DNA of 64,000 nt from Oleispirillum sp963678075 (GCA_963678075.2 CAXXPK010000007.1:248001-312000), one strand, 5' to 3'. Shown: positions 44,753 to 54,099, counted from the first letter of the stretch. The notes: a model not told the origin generated them from the sequence alone. Program-made: numbers and translations.

Positions 44753-45796
44753 TCAGGGGAACATCGGAACCTGAGCCAAGCCCAAGGTTTCCTCGAAACC
44801 CAGCATCACGTTCATGTTCTGGATCGCCTGACCGGATGCGCCCTTGACCAGATTGTCGATGGCGCAGGTCACAATCGCCGTGCCCGGACGACGATCTGCG
44901 GCCACGCCGATCAACGCGAGGTTGGCGCCACGCACATGCCGGGTATGGGGCGCCTGGCCGAAAGGCAGCACCTTGACGAACGCTTCGCCCGCATAACGCG
45001 CGGCCAGCGTCACGTGCAAATCGGCAGCGGTCGCGCCACCGGTCAGATTGACATAGATCGTCGAAAGCATGCCGCGATTCATCGGGATCAGATGCGGCGT
45101 GAAGCTGACGATCACCGGTCGGCCCGCGACGGCGCTCAACCCTTGATCAATCTCGGGCGCATGACGGTGACTGGCAATGCCATAGGCGTGCATGCCTTCC
45201 GCCACTTCGGTATACAGCGAACCTTCCTTCGCCGCACGGCCCGCGCCCGAAACCCCCGACTTCGAGTCGATGACGATGGCGCCAAGATCGATCAGCCCCT
45301 TCTCGACCAACGGAATCAACGGCAACTGCGCACACGTCGGATAGCAACCGGGATTGGCCACCAACCGCGCACCGGACACCCGCGCCCGCGCCAATTCGGT
45401 TAAGCCATAGACCGCTTCCGCCTGAAGATCGGGCGCCAGATGGGCATGGCCATACCATTCGGCATAGGTGCCAAGGTCGGCAAGCCGGAAGTCGGCGGAC
45501 AGATCGCAAATCTTCTTGTCGCGCGGCAACTTGGCGATGATCTCCTGGGTGGTGCCATGGGGCAGCGCGCAGAAAATGAAATCCACAGAGGCCGGATCGA
45601 AGGCATCGAGCGCGATCAGGTCGGGCAAGTTCATCGGGGCAAGATGCGGAAACACCGACGCCATGCTTTGCCCCGCCTTGCGATCGGCGGTCAGGGCGGT
45701 CAGGCGGACATGGGGATGGGTCGCCAGCAACCTGATCAGTTCCGCCCCGGTATACCCGCTGGCCCCCAAAATCGCCACGTTGGCCATGTTCGCCAT
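44753..45796 (-). CDS. argC: N-acetyl-gamma-glutamyl-phosphate reductase
   Basis: ArgC makes N-acetylglutamate semialdehyde in arginine synthesis. The 347 residues start at 45796 and include VAILGASGYTGAELIRLLAT (NADP binding) and the catalytic cysteine in ARLVANPGCYPTCAQLPLI. SKSGVSGAGRAAKEG and the C-terminal HTRHVRGANLALIGV follow. Length and motifs are standard. A second in-frame ATG three codons later is a possible alternative start. Its location near rplM-rpsI is common in this class. Confidence 0.95.
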   Translation of the reverse strand: MANMANVAILGASGYTGAELIRLLATHPHVRLTALTADRKAGQSMASVFPHLAPMNLPDLIALDAFDPASVDFIFCALPHGTTQEIIAKLPRDKKICDLSADFRLADLGTYAEWYGHAHLAPDLQAEAVYGLTELARARVSGARLVANPGCYPTCAQLPLIPLVEKGLIDLGAIVIDSKSGVSGAGRAAKEGSLYTEVAEGMHAYGIASHRHAPEIDQGLSAVAGRPVIVSFTPHLIPMNRGMLSTIYVNLTGGATAADLHVTLAARYAGEAFVKVLPFGQAPHTRHVRGANLALIGVAADRRPGTAIVTCAIDNLVKGASGQAIQNMNVMLGFEETLGLAQVPMFP

Positions 45797-45896
45797 CGCC
45801 TCGTCCTCACCTTGTCGTTTCCCACGCGGAATCGCGCCACGCCACCTTATGAAATGCGGGACGCCGCCGCAACCCGCCACCATGCCCGGACTCATG

Positions 45897-45923
45897 AAAA
45901 AACCCGCCGGACGATCCGGCGGG
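45897..45923 (-). terminator. Terminator of the diguanylate cyclase gene
   Basis: CCCGCCGG/CCGGCGGG forms an 8- to 9-bp stem at 45903-45923. On the minus strand six T residues follow. It lies 27 bases after the cyclase stop codon. Confidence 0.85.
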
Positions 45924-45950
45924 CCAAACGACGACATACGACAGCCGAGA

Positions 45951-47208
45951 TCAGGCGACTTCGACACGGTCACGACCGTTGTCCTTGGCGCGGTAAAGCA
46001 TTTCATCGGCGCGTCTGAGCATCGATTCCAGATCTCCGCCACGCCCATGACAAATCCCGAAGCTGGTGGTGACGGAAATTGCCGTCTGACCGTGGGTAAT
46101 GACTTCCGCCGCGACCGCCGCCCGCAACCGATCGAAGAAGACGCCAATCCCGGCCTCATCCATGCCAATCGCCAGAATCGCGAATTCCTCGCCACCAAAA
46201 CGGGCAACGATATCGGACTGTCGGCACGTCGCGCCGCAACAGGGCGGCAACCTGCTTCAAGACCGCATCGCCCGCGGCATGTCCATGCGTGTCGTTGACC
46301 GACTTAAAGAAATCGATATCGGCCATCGCCACGGTGACCGCGACATCGTCCCGCACCGCACGGGCCATCATCGTTTCGTCCGCGTCGAACAAAAAGCGGC
46401 GATTGTGGAGACCGGTCAAGGAATCTCGGATCGACATCTCGGTCAGGCGCTTCACCATGTCCAACATGCGGATGTTCTGCATCACGCGGCAGAGAAACTC
46501 TTCCTGCAGAAACGGCTTATTGATGAAATCGTTGGCGCCGAACTTGATGAACCGGACCGACAGCGCGCTTCCGCCGCCCGACGGCACCCCGATGATCGCC
46601 AGGCGGTCCTGATCATGGCTGGAACGCATTCGCTTGACCACCTCCACCCCGTCGATCACCGGCATGTGATAGTCGGTGATGACCAGACGGATATCGGGAT
46701 CGGCGACCAACACCGCCAAGCCTTTTTCGCCATCGGCTGCCTCGATCACCTGGAACTGGTAACTCTTCAAAAGATTGGCGATGTGATGACGCGCCGTCAT
46801 CGAATCATCAACTACCAGAACTTTGGTCCCCTGGTTGCAGTGCAGTTCCTCGACCAGCCCCATCAGATAATTCAGGCTGGATGGCGTGTTCTTGACCACA
46901 TAATCGATAACGTGCTGCGAAAGCAGACGTTCGCGCAGATCGTCGGAAAAGACGCCGGTAAAGACGATGCTGGAAACACCCTGCTGCAACAGCCAGTCCA
47001 CCGCCTCGCCCTCCGGCGCGTCGGGCAGCACGATATCGACCAGCGCCAGATTGAAGGGAGTTGCCGACGCCGCGACCCGCGCCTTGGTCTCGGCCAGGGA
47101 TTCGGCGGTCACCACCTCGGCATCGATGCGTTTGGAAACTTCGCGGCTGACCAACGTCCGGAAAAACCTCGAGTCCTCGACCACCAGGATACGCGACCGC
47201 TCCGCCAT
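45951..47208 (-). pseudogene. Response regulator with two receiver domains and GGDEF, frameshifted
   Basis: The gene starts at 47208 with receiver 1 (RILVVEDSRFFRTLVSREVS, Asp in LALVDIVLPD). Receiver 2 follows (VLVVDDSMTARHHIANLLKS, Asp in VITDYHMPVIDG), then GGDEF (DSLTGLHNRRFLFDADE, VAMADIDFFKSVNDTHGHAA). Near 46216-46219 one extra base shifts the frame after LLRRDV. The other frame resumes at RQSDIVARFGGEEFAI and ends DRVEVA at 45951. The break falls in the RxxD inhibitory site, five residues before GGEEF. The upstream product keeps both receivers but not the catalytic loop, so it should not make cyclic di-GMP. The architecture resembles PleD. Confidence 0.88.
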
Positions 47209-47414
47209 ACCCTGCCCCCCCAAACACAAACGCCCAAACCACCTGGAAGCAGAGTCCGCGAATGAAACTTGAGTCAAACCACCCGTTGACTCCAACCCAA
47301 AGAAGATTTCCTACACTGTAACGACCGCCCTGGTATAGATATTTCCGAAAGAAGCCGACTGGGGACAGTCTTCGAAGGGAAAGAATTATGGACTACACCA
47401 CCGCATCCAAAAGA

Positions 47415-47443
47415 AAAAGGGCCTGAACATGCCAGGCCCTTTT
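47415..47443 (-). terminator. Terminator of the rplM-rpsI operon
   Basis: AAAAGGGCCTG (47415-47425) pairs with CAGGCCCTTTT (47433-47443) around a 7-base loop. The T run on the minus strand completes a standard intrinsic terminator 29 bases after rpsI. Confidence 0.9.
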
Positions 47444-47471
47444 CCATGGTCCACCGCAAGGCGGCGAAGGA

Positions 47472-47939
47472 TTAACGCTTCGAGAACTGGAAGCTACGGC
47501 GGGCCTTCGCCTTACCGTACTTCTTACGTTCGACGACGCGCGAGTCGCGGGTCAGGAAGCCGCTCTTCTTAAGAACGGCGCGCAGATCCGGCTCGAACAG
47601 GTTCAAGGCGACGCTGATGCCGTGACGCACCGCACCGGCCTGACCGGACAGACCACCGCCCTTCACCGTGCAAACAACGTCGAACTGACGCTCGCGATTG
47701 GTGACGACGAACGGCTGGTTGATCACCATGCGAAGCACCGGACGCTGAAAATACGTCAGAACGTCGCGGCCATTCACGGTGATCTTGCCGCTACCGGCCT
47801 TGACCCAGACGCGGGCGATCGCGTTCTTGCGCTTGCCCGTGGCATAGGATCGACCCTGCGCGTCGCGCTTGGGCTCGGCCTTGGCCGGAGCCTCCACCAC
47901 GTCCTTCAGACCCTCAAAGGACTTCAAATCATCAGCCAT
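47472..47939 (-). CDS. rpsI: Small ribosomal subunit protein S9 (uS9)
   Basis: The 155-residue protein has an alphaproteobacterial N-terminal extension of about 25 residues. The S9 core follows (YATGKRKNAIARVWVKAGSG, VLTYFQRPVLRMVINQPF, GGGLSGQAGAVRHGISVAL) and ends with the invariant basic tail RRSFQFSKR that reaches the P-site tRNA. It follows rplM by four bases, the universal rplM-rpsI order. Confidence 0.98.
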   Translation of the reverse strand: MADDLKSFEGLKDVVEAPAKAEPKRDAQGRSYATGKRKNAIARVWVKAGSGKITVNGRDVLTYFQRPVLRMVINQPFVVTNRERQFDVVCTVKGGGLSGQAGAVRHGISVALNLFEPDLRAVLKKSGFLTRDSRVVERKKYGKAKARRSFQFSKR

Positions 47940-47943
47940 GGAG

Positions 47944-48408
47944 TTACACGCTCCTCTTGTTCTTCGGGTTCAACGCCGCAACATCGAAGATCTCCGGCTG
48001 CTGCGCCTCGTGCGGGTGCGCAATACCCGGATAGACCCGCAGCTTCTTCAGCTGGGTGCGGCCCATCGGCCCCTTCGGAACCATGCGCTGCACCGCTTTT
48101 TCGATGACGCGCTCGGGGTTCTTGCCCTCAAGAATCTCACCCATGGTGCGATCCTTGATGCCGCCCGGATGCCCGGTGTGCCAGAAGAACCGCTTGTCGG
48201 TCAGCTTGCGACCGGTCAGCTTCACCTTCTCGGCGTTGATCACGACGACATGATCGCCGCAATCGATGTGCGGCGTGTACATCGGCTTGTGCTTACCCCG
48301 CAGAAGGTTCGCGATAAGGACCGCCAAACGGCCCAGGACCACGTCCTCGGCGTCGATCAGCAGCCACTTGCGCTCAACTTCGGAGGGCTTGGCGGAATAG
48401 GTCTTCAT
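47944..48408 (-). CDS. rplM: Large ribosomal subunit protein L13 (uL13)
   Basis: The 154 residues match L13 throughout: KWLLIDAEDVVLGRLAVLIA, YTPHIDCGDHVVVINAEKVK, DKRFFWHTGHPGG and AVQRMVPKGPMGRTQLKKL. L13 is an early assembly protein of the 50S subunit. Its promoter should lie in the 387-base spacer 48409-48795. Confidence 0.98.
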   Translation of the reverse strand: MKTYSAKPSEVERKWLLIDAEDVVLGRLAVLIANLLRGKHKPMYTPHIDCGDHVVVINAEKVKLTGRKLTDKRFFWHTGHPGGIKDRTMGEILEGKNPERVIEKAVQRMVPKGPMGRTQLKKLRVYPGIAHPHEAQQPEIFDVAALNPKNKRSV

Positions 48409-48545
48409 CGCACCATCCGTCTTGTTCTGAAATCGATAAGTCGTCGGCGGGGCACCATGCCCTTGCCGTTAAGGTTGCGGAGTATGCCACAGAACGGCAC
48501 ACTGTCAATCATGATTTTTCTTTTAAAATCAGCGTGCTAGTGCAT

Positions 48546-48559
48546 GGTACTATAGTACC
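48546..48559. promoter_or_regulatory. Perfect 14-base palindrome in an AT-rich spacer
   Basis: GGTACTATAGTACC is a perfect palindrome. It lies in a markedly AT-rich stretch (about 48508-48605) of the otherwise GC-rich spacer between rplM and the mutase/CoA-binding gene. A further AT-rich dyad, TGATTATCA-like, lies at 48564-48575. The spacer holds no gene. The palindrome may be an operator for either divergent transcript. Confidence 0.45.
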
Positions 48560-48795
48560 ACTATGATTATCATTAAAAAACAACGCATTAACTTGGTTTT
48601 TTGACGCCCGCCCGCTTTAACCAAACTGCAATTTGGCAAGCACGCTATTCGCATTTCGCAAATCCAGCACGGAATCCCGCCTTGGGATCAGACACAGAAT
48701 CCATATACATCAATCTGTTACCGTGGACTTGAGTCTTGGCATAATGCGTGCTTCGCACCCTTCGGCAACGGCGCAAAAAAGACCGGGAGGGCGAC

Positions 48796-49842
48796 ATGAG
48801 CGGCAACGGCGCGATTTCCATCCGTCAAGACCACCATATTTGCGGAAGGTTCGACGAGACCTTTTCCTCCCGCGATATCTAACGCTTTGGCCTTTATATC
48901 GGCACGATGATCGCGAAAACCGCGTCTCGGAAGATCGTCGTCGCCTCGGACCGGCGCGACCTCAACCGCACCCACGTCCACTTGGCGATCGGGGGCTTGC
49001 AAGGCGCGGACTGCGATGTCGTGTTTCTTGGCTGCGCGCCCTATCCGATGCTGAATTATGCCTGCCGCGCGCTGGACATTCCGTACGCCTTGATGATGAC
49101 CTCCGCCGAAGCAGAGGAGGGCACCATCGGCTTCCGCCTGACCATCGACAACACCCCATCGGCCAGCTTCGAGTTAAAAAGTCTGTTCGAGGCCAGCCGC
49201 ACCGCCAACTTCGACGCCATCAGCGGCACTGGCCGACTGGCCGAGGTCGATCTGCGGCATGGCTATCTACGCTGGCTGATGCACGGCGCGCGCCCCTCGG
49301 GAAAACCCTTGGCCGTGCTGTGGAACGCGGGCAACGGCGCCAGCACCGATATCGTGACCAGCTTGGCGACAACGCTGCCGGGCCGCCATGTCGTGATCAA
49401 TCAGGGGACCGAAACGCCGTGCCGCCCCATCGACGACAACGCCATCCGCGAGATTTTAACATCGGTTCAAACCATCGCCCTGGTCGGCGCCTCCGCCAAC
49501 CCGCACCGCCCCAGCCATGAGGTCATGGCCTTCCTGCAGGACAAGGGATACCGGGTCATCCCCATCAACCCCGGTTTGGCCGGTCAAATCCTGTTGGGAG
49601 AGACCGTTCACGCCTCCCTCGCCGAAATTGGAACGGCGGTGGACATGATCGACATCTTCCGCAACGGCAACGATGCCGGCCCCCTGGTCGATCACGCGAT
49701 CGCGATCGACGCCCGCGTCGTTTGGATGCAATTGGGCGTGATCAACACGGAAGCCGCAGCGCGCGGCGAGGCCGCCGGCCTGACCGTGGTCATGGACCGT
49801 TGCCAGAAAATCGAAATTGTCCGACTTGGACTGAAGCCCTAA
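48796..49842 (+). pseudogene. Phosphohexomutase-like module fused to a CoA-binding domain, with an in-frame TAA
   Basis: An ATG at 48796 behind GGGAGGGCGAC opens MSGNGAISIRQDHHICGRFD, ending at TAA 48880-48882. The same frame continues RFGLYIGTMIAKTASRKIVV and ASDRRDLNRTHVHLAI. The N-terminal 190 residues resemble phosphomannomutase/phosphoglucomutase domain 1 and part of domain 2 (VLWNAGNGASTDIVTSLA). The phosphoserine loop TGSHNP is replaced by MMTSAEAEEGTIGF, so no mutase activity is expected. From IREILTSVQTIALVGASANP to VINTEAAARGEAAGLTVVMD it is a YccU-type CoA-binding domain of full length. Translation from the internal ATG at 48907 (311 residues) would avoid the stop. The TAA probably replaced a Tyr codon (DIYRFG). 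The role is unknown. Confidence 0.7.
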
Positions 49843-49864
49843 CGACCGTTCGGGAGAACACGAG

Positions 49865-50446
49865 ATGAGCTTCGCCGCCTTGTTGGGCATTGCCCTTTTG
49901 ATCGGTGCCGTCACCATCCTGGGGATCGCGCTGGTTTCCTACATGTCATCGCTCGCCCGCAGCGCCCATGAGTTGAAGGTCGAAATGCGCAAGGACCTGG
50001 ACGACGGCATCCGACGGGTCGAAACCGAGATGATCAAACAGACCAAATGGGCCCGCGGCGACCTGATGGCCAAGGTCGAACGCTCGCGCGGAGCGATGCT
50101 GGAGGATCTGGGACGGCGGCAACAGGACATCCAGGCGGCGCTGACCGCCGAGATCGCCAAGCGAGATACCGCCTGGACCGCCGAACGCGAAGGATTGACG
50201 ACGACCATCGCGCAACTCGAGGAACGCATCGCCACCCTGGAACAGCGACTGAGATCGCGGTCCCGACAGGGCGAACCCACGGCCGAAACCGCGCCGCCGA
50301 ACACCGAGGTCGCGACGCCCCGGTGTTGCCCAACTTCACGACGGAAGCCACGACCGCCAGCGGCGGCGACCCGGCGGCCAACGCCACCGCCCGCTGAACG
50401 CGCGGCGGCGGAACCTGTTCACGAAAAGGGGGAATGGGGCGAGTGA
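49865..50446 (+). CDS. Membrane-anchored coiled-coil protein, probably frameshifted near the end
   Basis: A helix (FAALLGIALLIGAVTILGIA) is followed by about 100 residues of charged heptads (ELKVEMRKDLDDGIRRVETE, AKVERSRGAMLEDLGRRQQD, IAQLEERIATLEQRLRSR). The open frame ends at 50446 inside the tRNA-His gene, with an Arg/Pro-rich tail. One base earlier in frame, reading from VLPNFTTEATTASGGDPAAN to a stop at 50397 would end before the tRNA and looks more natural. A one-base loss near 50317-50323 (ACGCCCCGG) is therefore likely. It is not a recognised family. It lies 22 bases after the mutase/CoA-binding gene. Confidence 0.6.
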   Translation: MSFAALLGIALLIGAVTILGIALVSYMSSLARSAHELKVEMRKDLDDGIRRVETEMIKQTKWARGDLMAKVERSRGAMLEDLGRRQQDIQAALTAEIAKRDTAWTAEREGLTTTIAQLEERIATLEQRLRSRSRQGEPTAETAPPNTEVATPRCCPTSRRKPRPPAAATRRPTPPPAERAAAEPVHEKGEWGE

Positions 50447-50512
50447 TCGGAATCGAACCGACGACATCCAGTACCACAAACTGGCGCTCTAACCAACTGA
50501 GCTACACCCGCC
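50435..50512 (-). tRNA. tRNA-His (GUG)
   Basis: On the minus strand GCGGGTG pairs with CACTCGC. The extra G-1 (position 50512) faces discriminator C73, the identity element of histidine tRNAs, and CCA is encoded (50437-50435). The anticodon arm CCAGTTTGTGGTACTGG gives GUG. The D arm contains AGCTCAGTTGGTTAGAGC. Confidence 0.95.
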
Positions 50513-50566
50513 ACATGGGGCGCTGTAGATAACGCTCTTCGACGATCGCGTCAAGCGATACCAGCA

Positions 50567-51397
50567 TCACTTTTTGCGCTTCTCGGACGGGAGCGGCGGA
50601 ACCGTCACCGCATCGTGTCGCAGCCCCCAGGCCCGCGCCCACTTCAGGCCGACCAGGGTCCCCATCTGCGGACGATATTCCAGCCCCACCCAACCGCCAT
50701 ATCCGTGCGCATCCAACAGATCGAACAGGTGGGGATGGTTGACCTCCCCGGCATCGGGTTCGGCCCGATCCGGAACCCCGGCGATCTGCACGTGGAAAAG
50801 CACGGACATCGACGTCTCGATGGTCTCGGCCAGACGCTCCTGGGTGTTCTGGGCATGGAAAATATCCAGCATCAACCCCAGGCCCGGGTCATCGACGTCG
50901 GCGATCACCGCCAACGCCTGTTCCGGCGTCGCCAGCATGTAACCGGGAACGATGGCGGGCGAAATCGGCTCGATGGTGACCATCAGGCCACGGGCCCGCG
51001 CCTCTTTCGCGGCACGGACCAGATTGCCGACATAGGTGTCGTAGACGTCGTCGAAGTCCTCGTCCTCCGGGATCACCCCGGCCATCACGTGGACCTGCTT
51101 GGCATCGACGAAATTGGCCAAGTCGAAGGCCCTTTCCAGGCCGTCGAAGAACTCCTCCTCCCGCCCCGGCAGTGCCGCAAGGCCGCGCTCGCCCTTCTCC
51201 CAATCCCCGGCGGGGGCATTGAAGGACACCAACTCCAGTCCATTCATGCTCAACAGATCGCCGAGACGGCCCAACCCGATATCGTAGGGAAAGGGAACTT
51301 CCACCCCCTTGAAGCCGACTTCCCGCGCGGCGATGAAGCGTGCTTCCGCATCCCATTCCTGGAACAGACACGACAGATTGGCGGCAAACCTCGGCAT
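50567..51397 (-). CDS. hyi: Hydroxypyruvate isomerase / 2-oxotetronate isomerase family
   Basis: TIM-barrel isomerases of this family interconvert hydroxypyruvate and tartronate semialdehyde, or the four-carbon equivalents. The 276 residues start MPRFAANLSCLFQEWDAEAR at 51397, with AAAGGATGA as ribosome site. They contain AREVGFKGVEVPFPYDI, the metal ligands in VTIEPISP, GLMLDIFHAQ and HVQIAGVPDRAEPDAGEV, and GWVGLEYRP near the end. No glyoxylate or tetronate genes adjoin it, so the substrate is uncertain. Confidence 0.88.
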   Translation of the reverse strand: MPRFAANLSCLFQEWDAEARFIAAREVGFKGVEVPFPYDIGLGRLGDLLSMNGLELVSFNAPAGDWEKGERGLAALPGREEEFFDGLERAFDLANFVDAKQVHVMAGVIPEDEDFDDVYDTYVGNLVRAAKEARARGLMVTIEPISPAIVPGYMLATPEQALAVIADVDDPGLGLMLDIFHAQNTQERLAETIETSMSVLFHVQIAGVPDRAEPDAGEVNHPHLFDLLDAHGYGGWVGLEYRPQMGTLVGLKWARAWGLRHDAVTVPPLPSEKRKK

Positions 51398-51505
51398 TGG
51401 CGTCATCCTTTGATCGGTGCGATCGGTTTCGGAGTGTGACGGTATGCGCTCCCCCCTTGCAACCCCCACTCCGCCAGCCTAGCTTCTGCTGAGAAAGGGG
51501 ACGCC

Positions 51506-52867
51506 ATGCCGACCGAGTTGATTGCCAAATACGACACGCGCATCCCGCGTTACACATCCTATCCGACCGCCCCGCACTTCCATGCCGGAATCGGCCCCAA
51601 GGATTTCCACGATTGGCTGGGAAACCTGGCGCCGACACAGGACGTCTCGCTCTATCTCCACATCCCCTATTGCGAGATGCTGTGCTGGTTCTGTGGCTGC
51701 CATACGCGCGCCACCAACAGCTATGCGCCGGTGGCGTCCTATCTCGACACCCTGAAGCAGGAAATCCGCCTGGTCGCGGAACACCTGGGCAAGGGCGGTC
51801 GCGCGCCGCAACCGATCCGCCACGTTCATTTCGGCGGCGGCAGCCCCTCGATCCTGAACGGCCCCGACTTCGCCGGAGTGATCGCGCTGTTGCGCAAGTC
51901 CTTCCGCTTCCGCGACGACGTCGAAATCGCCATCGAACTGGACCCCCGCACCACCCGCCCCGATCTGGTCGCGGCCATGGCGGAAGCGGGCGTCACCCGC
52001 GCCTCGGTCGGCGTGCAAGACCTGACACCGAAGGTGCAAAAGGCAATCCACCGCATCCAGCCCTATGCCATGGTGGAACGCACCTTCCGCGGCCTGCGCG
52101 CCATCGGCATCACCCGCATCAACGTCGATCTGATGTACGGTCTGCCGCACCAGACGGAAGCCAACGTCCGCGACACCGTGACCCGCATGCTCGACCTGTC
52201 GCCGGATCGGTTGGCGATGTTCGGCTATGCCCATGTGCCGTGGATGCGTAAACACCAGAACCTGATCCCCGAGGACACCCTACCCGGCACCGCCGAGCGC
52301 TGGGCGCAGGCAGGGGCCGCGCGCGAAATGCTGCTGTCCAATGGATATGCGGCGATCGGCTTCGACCACTATGCCCACCCCGACGACGACTTGGCGCGCG
52401 CCTTGGCGAAGGGAACCCTCAACCGCAATTTTCAAGGTTATACCAGCGACACCGCCACCGCCCTGATCGGCATGGGAGCATCGGGCATCAGCGAGCTGCC
52501 GCAGGGGTACGCGGTCAACGACGGCGACATCGAGGCCTATGCCAGGACCATCGCGGCGGGCGGTTTCGCTACCCGACGGGGCATCGCGGTTTCGGTCGAG
52601 GACAAGGCGCGGCGCGCCATCATCGAGCGCCTGATGTGCGACCTGCGCGTCGATATCGCCGCCACCGCCGCCCTGCACGGCATCGACATCGGCGACATGC
52701 GCGCCGACTATCCCCGCCTGACCGATATGGAAAGCGACGGACTTCTGGTGCGCGACGGCGATGTCGTTAAAATCACCGAGAACGGACGCCCGTTCGTGCG
52801 TTCCGCCTGCGCCGCCTTCGACCGCTATCTGGTGGCGGGAGAACAGCGACACTCCCGCGCGGTTTAG
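51506..52867 (+). CDS. hemN: Oxygen-independent coproporphyrinogen III oxidase
   Basis: HemN decarboxylates coproporphyrinogen III to protoporphyrinogen IX by radical SAM chemistry without oxygen. The 453 residues start TELIAKYDTRIPRYTSYPT, typical of true HemN. The cluster motif is CEMLCWFCGC (CxxxCxxC plus the adjacent cysteine). HVHFGGGSPSIL and NVDLMYGLPHQT follow, and FGYAHVPWMRKHQ and FDHYAHPDD then bind substrate. It is intact, supporting haem synthesis under low oxygen. It converges with the ELM1-like gene, overlapping by four bases. Confidence 0.95.
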   Translation: MPTELIAKYDTRIPRYTSYPTAPHFHAGIGPKDFHDWLGNLAPTQDVSLYLHIPYCEMLCWFCGCHTRATNSYAPVASYLDTLKQEIRLVAEHLGKGGRAPQPIRHVHFGGGSPSILNGPDFAGVIALLRKSFRFRDDVEIAIELDPRTTRPDLVAAMAEAGVTRASVGVQDLTPKVQKAIHRIQPYAMVERTFRGLRAIGITRINVDLMYGLPHQTEANVRDTVTRMLDLSPDRLAMFGYAHVPWMRKHQNLIPEDTLPGTAERWAQAGAAREMLLSNGYAAIGFDHYAHPDDDLARALAKGTLNRNFQGYTSDTATALIGMGASGISELPQGYAVNDGDIEAYARTIAAGGFATRRGIAVSVEDKARRAIIERLMCDLRVDIAATAALHGIDIGDMRADYPRLTDMESDGLLVRDGDVVKITENGRPFVRSACAAFDRYLVAGEQRHSRAV

Positions 52868-53865
52868 ACGAGACCGCGTCCACGCAGCGCGGCGACGATC
52901 TCGGTCGCGGCGTTGATCGGGCGGCAATCAAGCCCCGTCGCCGCCGTGGCCAGGACGGCGATGTCGCCCTCAAGTTTGAGGGCGCGCCCACGATGGATCA
53001 GATCCGCGTGCAGACGGGCATGCTTGGCCGAGGTTTCATCCCCCGGCGCATCGATCAGCACCGGTTTCGCGGCGCCACAGGCCTCGGACACCATGGACAT
53101 CGAATCGCCGGTCACCACCACGATGTCCGCCCAGGCCAACAGGCCAAAGTACGGGTTCTCCCCAACATCGCCCCAACGGTAAGCCCAGACCGGCGACGGC
53201 AATTCAGCCAGCAGCGCGTCTTCCGCCGCGCGACCGGTGCGGCGCGAGGTGGTCAGCATCACCCGCCCGTCCATGGCGGCGGACAGACCGGACAGATTCC
53301 GCCCCAATCGGGAGGCTCGGGCAACGGAGAACGGCAAGGCCTTGGTGGCCCCACCGACCAGAACCGCGATCCGTGGCGACGGCATGCGGGACAACTGATC
53401 TTCCCACGCGGCGCGCGCCGTCTCCAACTTCGCCGCCGTCACCCGATGCGGCGCGCCGGTGACGCGCAAAAGATTCGCCGCGTCGGCACAACCGGTGTCG
53501 TGAGTCGGTACCGCGATCAGATCGAAGTCGCTGCGCCCCGGCCAACCCGGGTCCATGATCTGGCAGAGGGCGCAGGACTGACCAGCCTTCGCCGCCCGCG
53601 CCTTGATCCAGCGCGCCACCGGCGCCAGGCGGCGACCCGCCGCGATCACCAGGCGCGGCCATGTCTCCGCCTCGAGGACTTGACGGATTCCGGGAACGCA
53701 GCCCCGCAAACTGGCGCCACGCAACAGGTTGGGCAGCCGCGCCGACGCGGTATAAACGATGGGCTTTTCGACGAAGGGCTGGCCCAGCGCCTCGGCGACG
53801 CCCAGGGCCTGGGCGGTATTGCCAGCTCGATCGTCGATCAGAACCCAGACGTCGCATCGATCCAC
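52864..53865 (-). CDS. ELM1/GtrOC1-family putative nucleotide-diphosphate-sugar epimerase
   Basis: The 333-residue protein resembles the family annotated as mitochondrial fission ELM1, best known from plants. Key stretches are VLIDDRAGNTAQALGVAEAL, LVIAAGRRLAPVARWIKAR, CQIMDPGWPGRSDFDLIAVP, RIAVLVGGATK and VVTGDSMSMVSEACGAAKPV. The last stretch resembles GT-B glycosyltransferase C-domains. The biochemical function in bacteria is unknown. Conservation in Alphaproteobacteria hints at a cell-envelope role. Confidence 0.82.
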   Translation of the reverse strand: MDRCDVWVLIDDRAGNTAQALGVAEALGQPFVEKPIVYTASARLPNLLRGASLRGCVPGIRQVLEAETWPRLVIAAGRRLAPVARWIKARAAKAGQSCALCQIMDPGWPGRSDFDLIAVPTHDTGCADAANLLRVTGAPHRVTAAKLETARAAWEDQLSRMPSPRIAVLVGGATKALPFSVARASRLGRNLSGLSAAMDGRVMLTTSRRTGRAAEDALLAELPSPVWAYRWGDVGENPYFGLLAWADIVVVTGDSMSMVSEACGAAKPVLIDAPGDETSAKHARLHADLIHRGRALKLEGDIAVLATAATGLDCRPINAATEIVAALRGRGLV

Positions 53866-54099
53866 CGGAGTCGCTCCTTATTTCCCATCCACGGCACCGC
53901 ATCGCGCTCGGCGCGGCGCTTCCCGCCTGCGAAAGCGATAGCCCTTTTCAGGAACGAAAAAAAGCCGTATATCGGCGCGCGCGTCGGCTCCCCGGCGCAG
54001 GGATACCCTTGCCGCCCAGGCAAGACCATTGTCAGGGACTTAGCTTCGGCCTAAACAATGGGGGCTTTACCGCTCGCCCCGACCGCAAAAGGAAGACAG

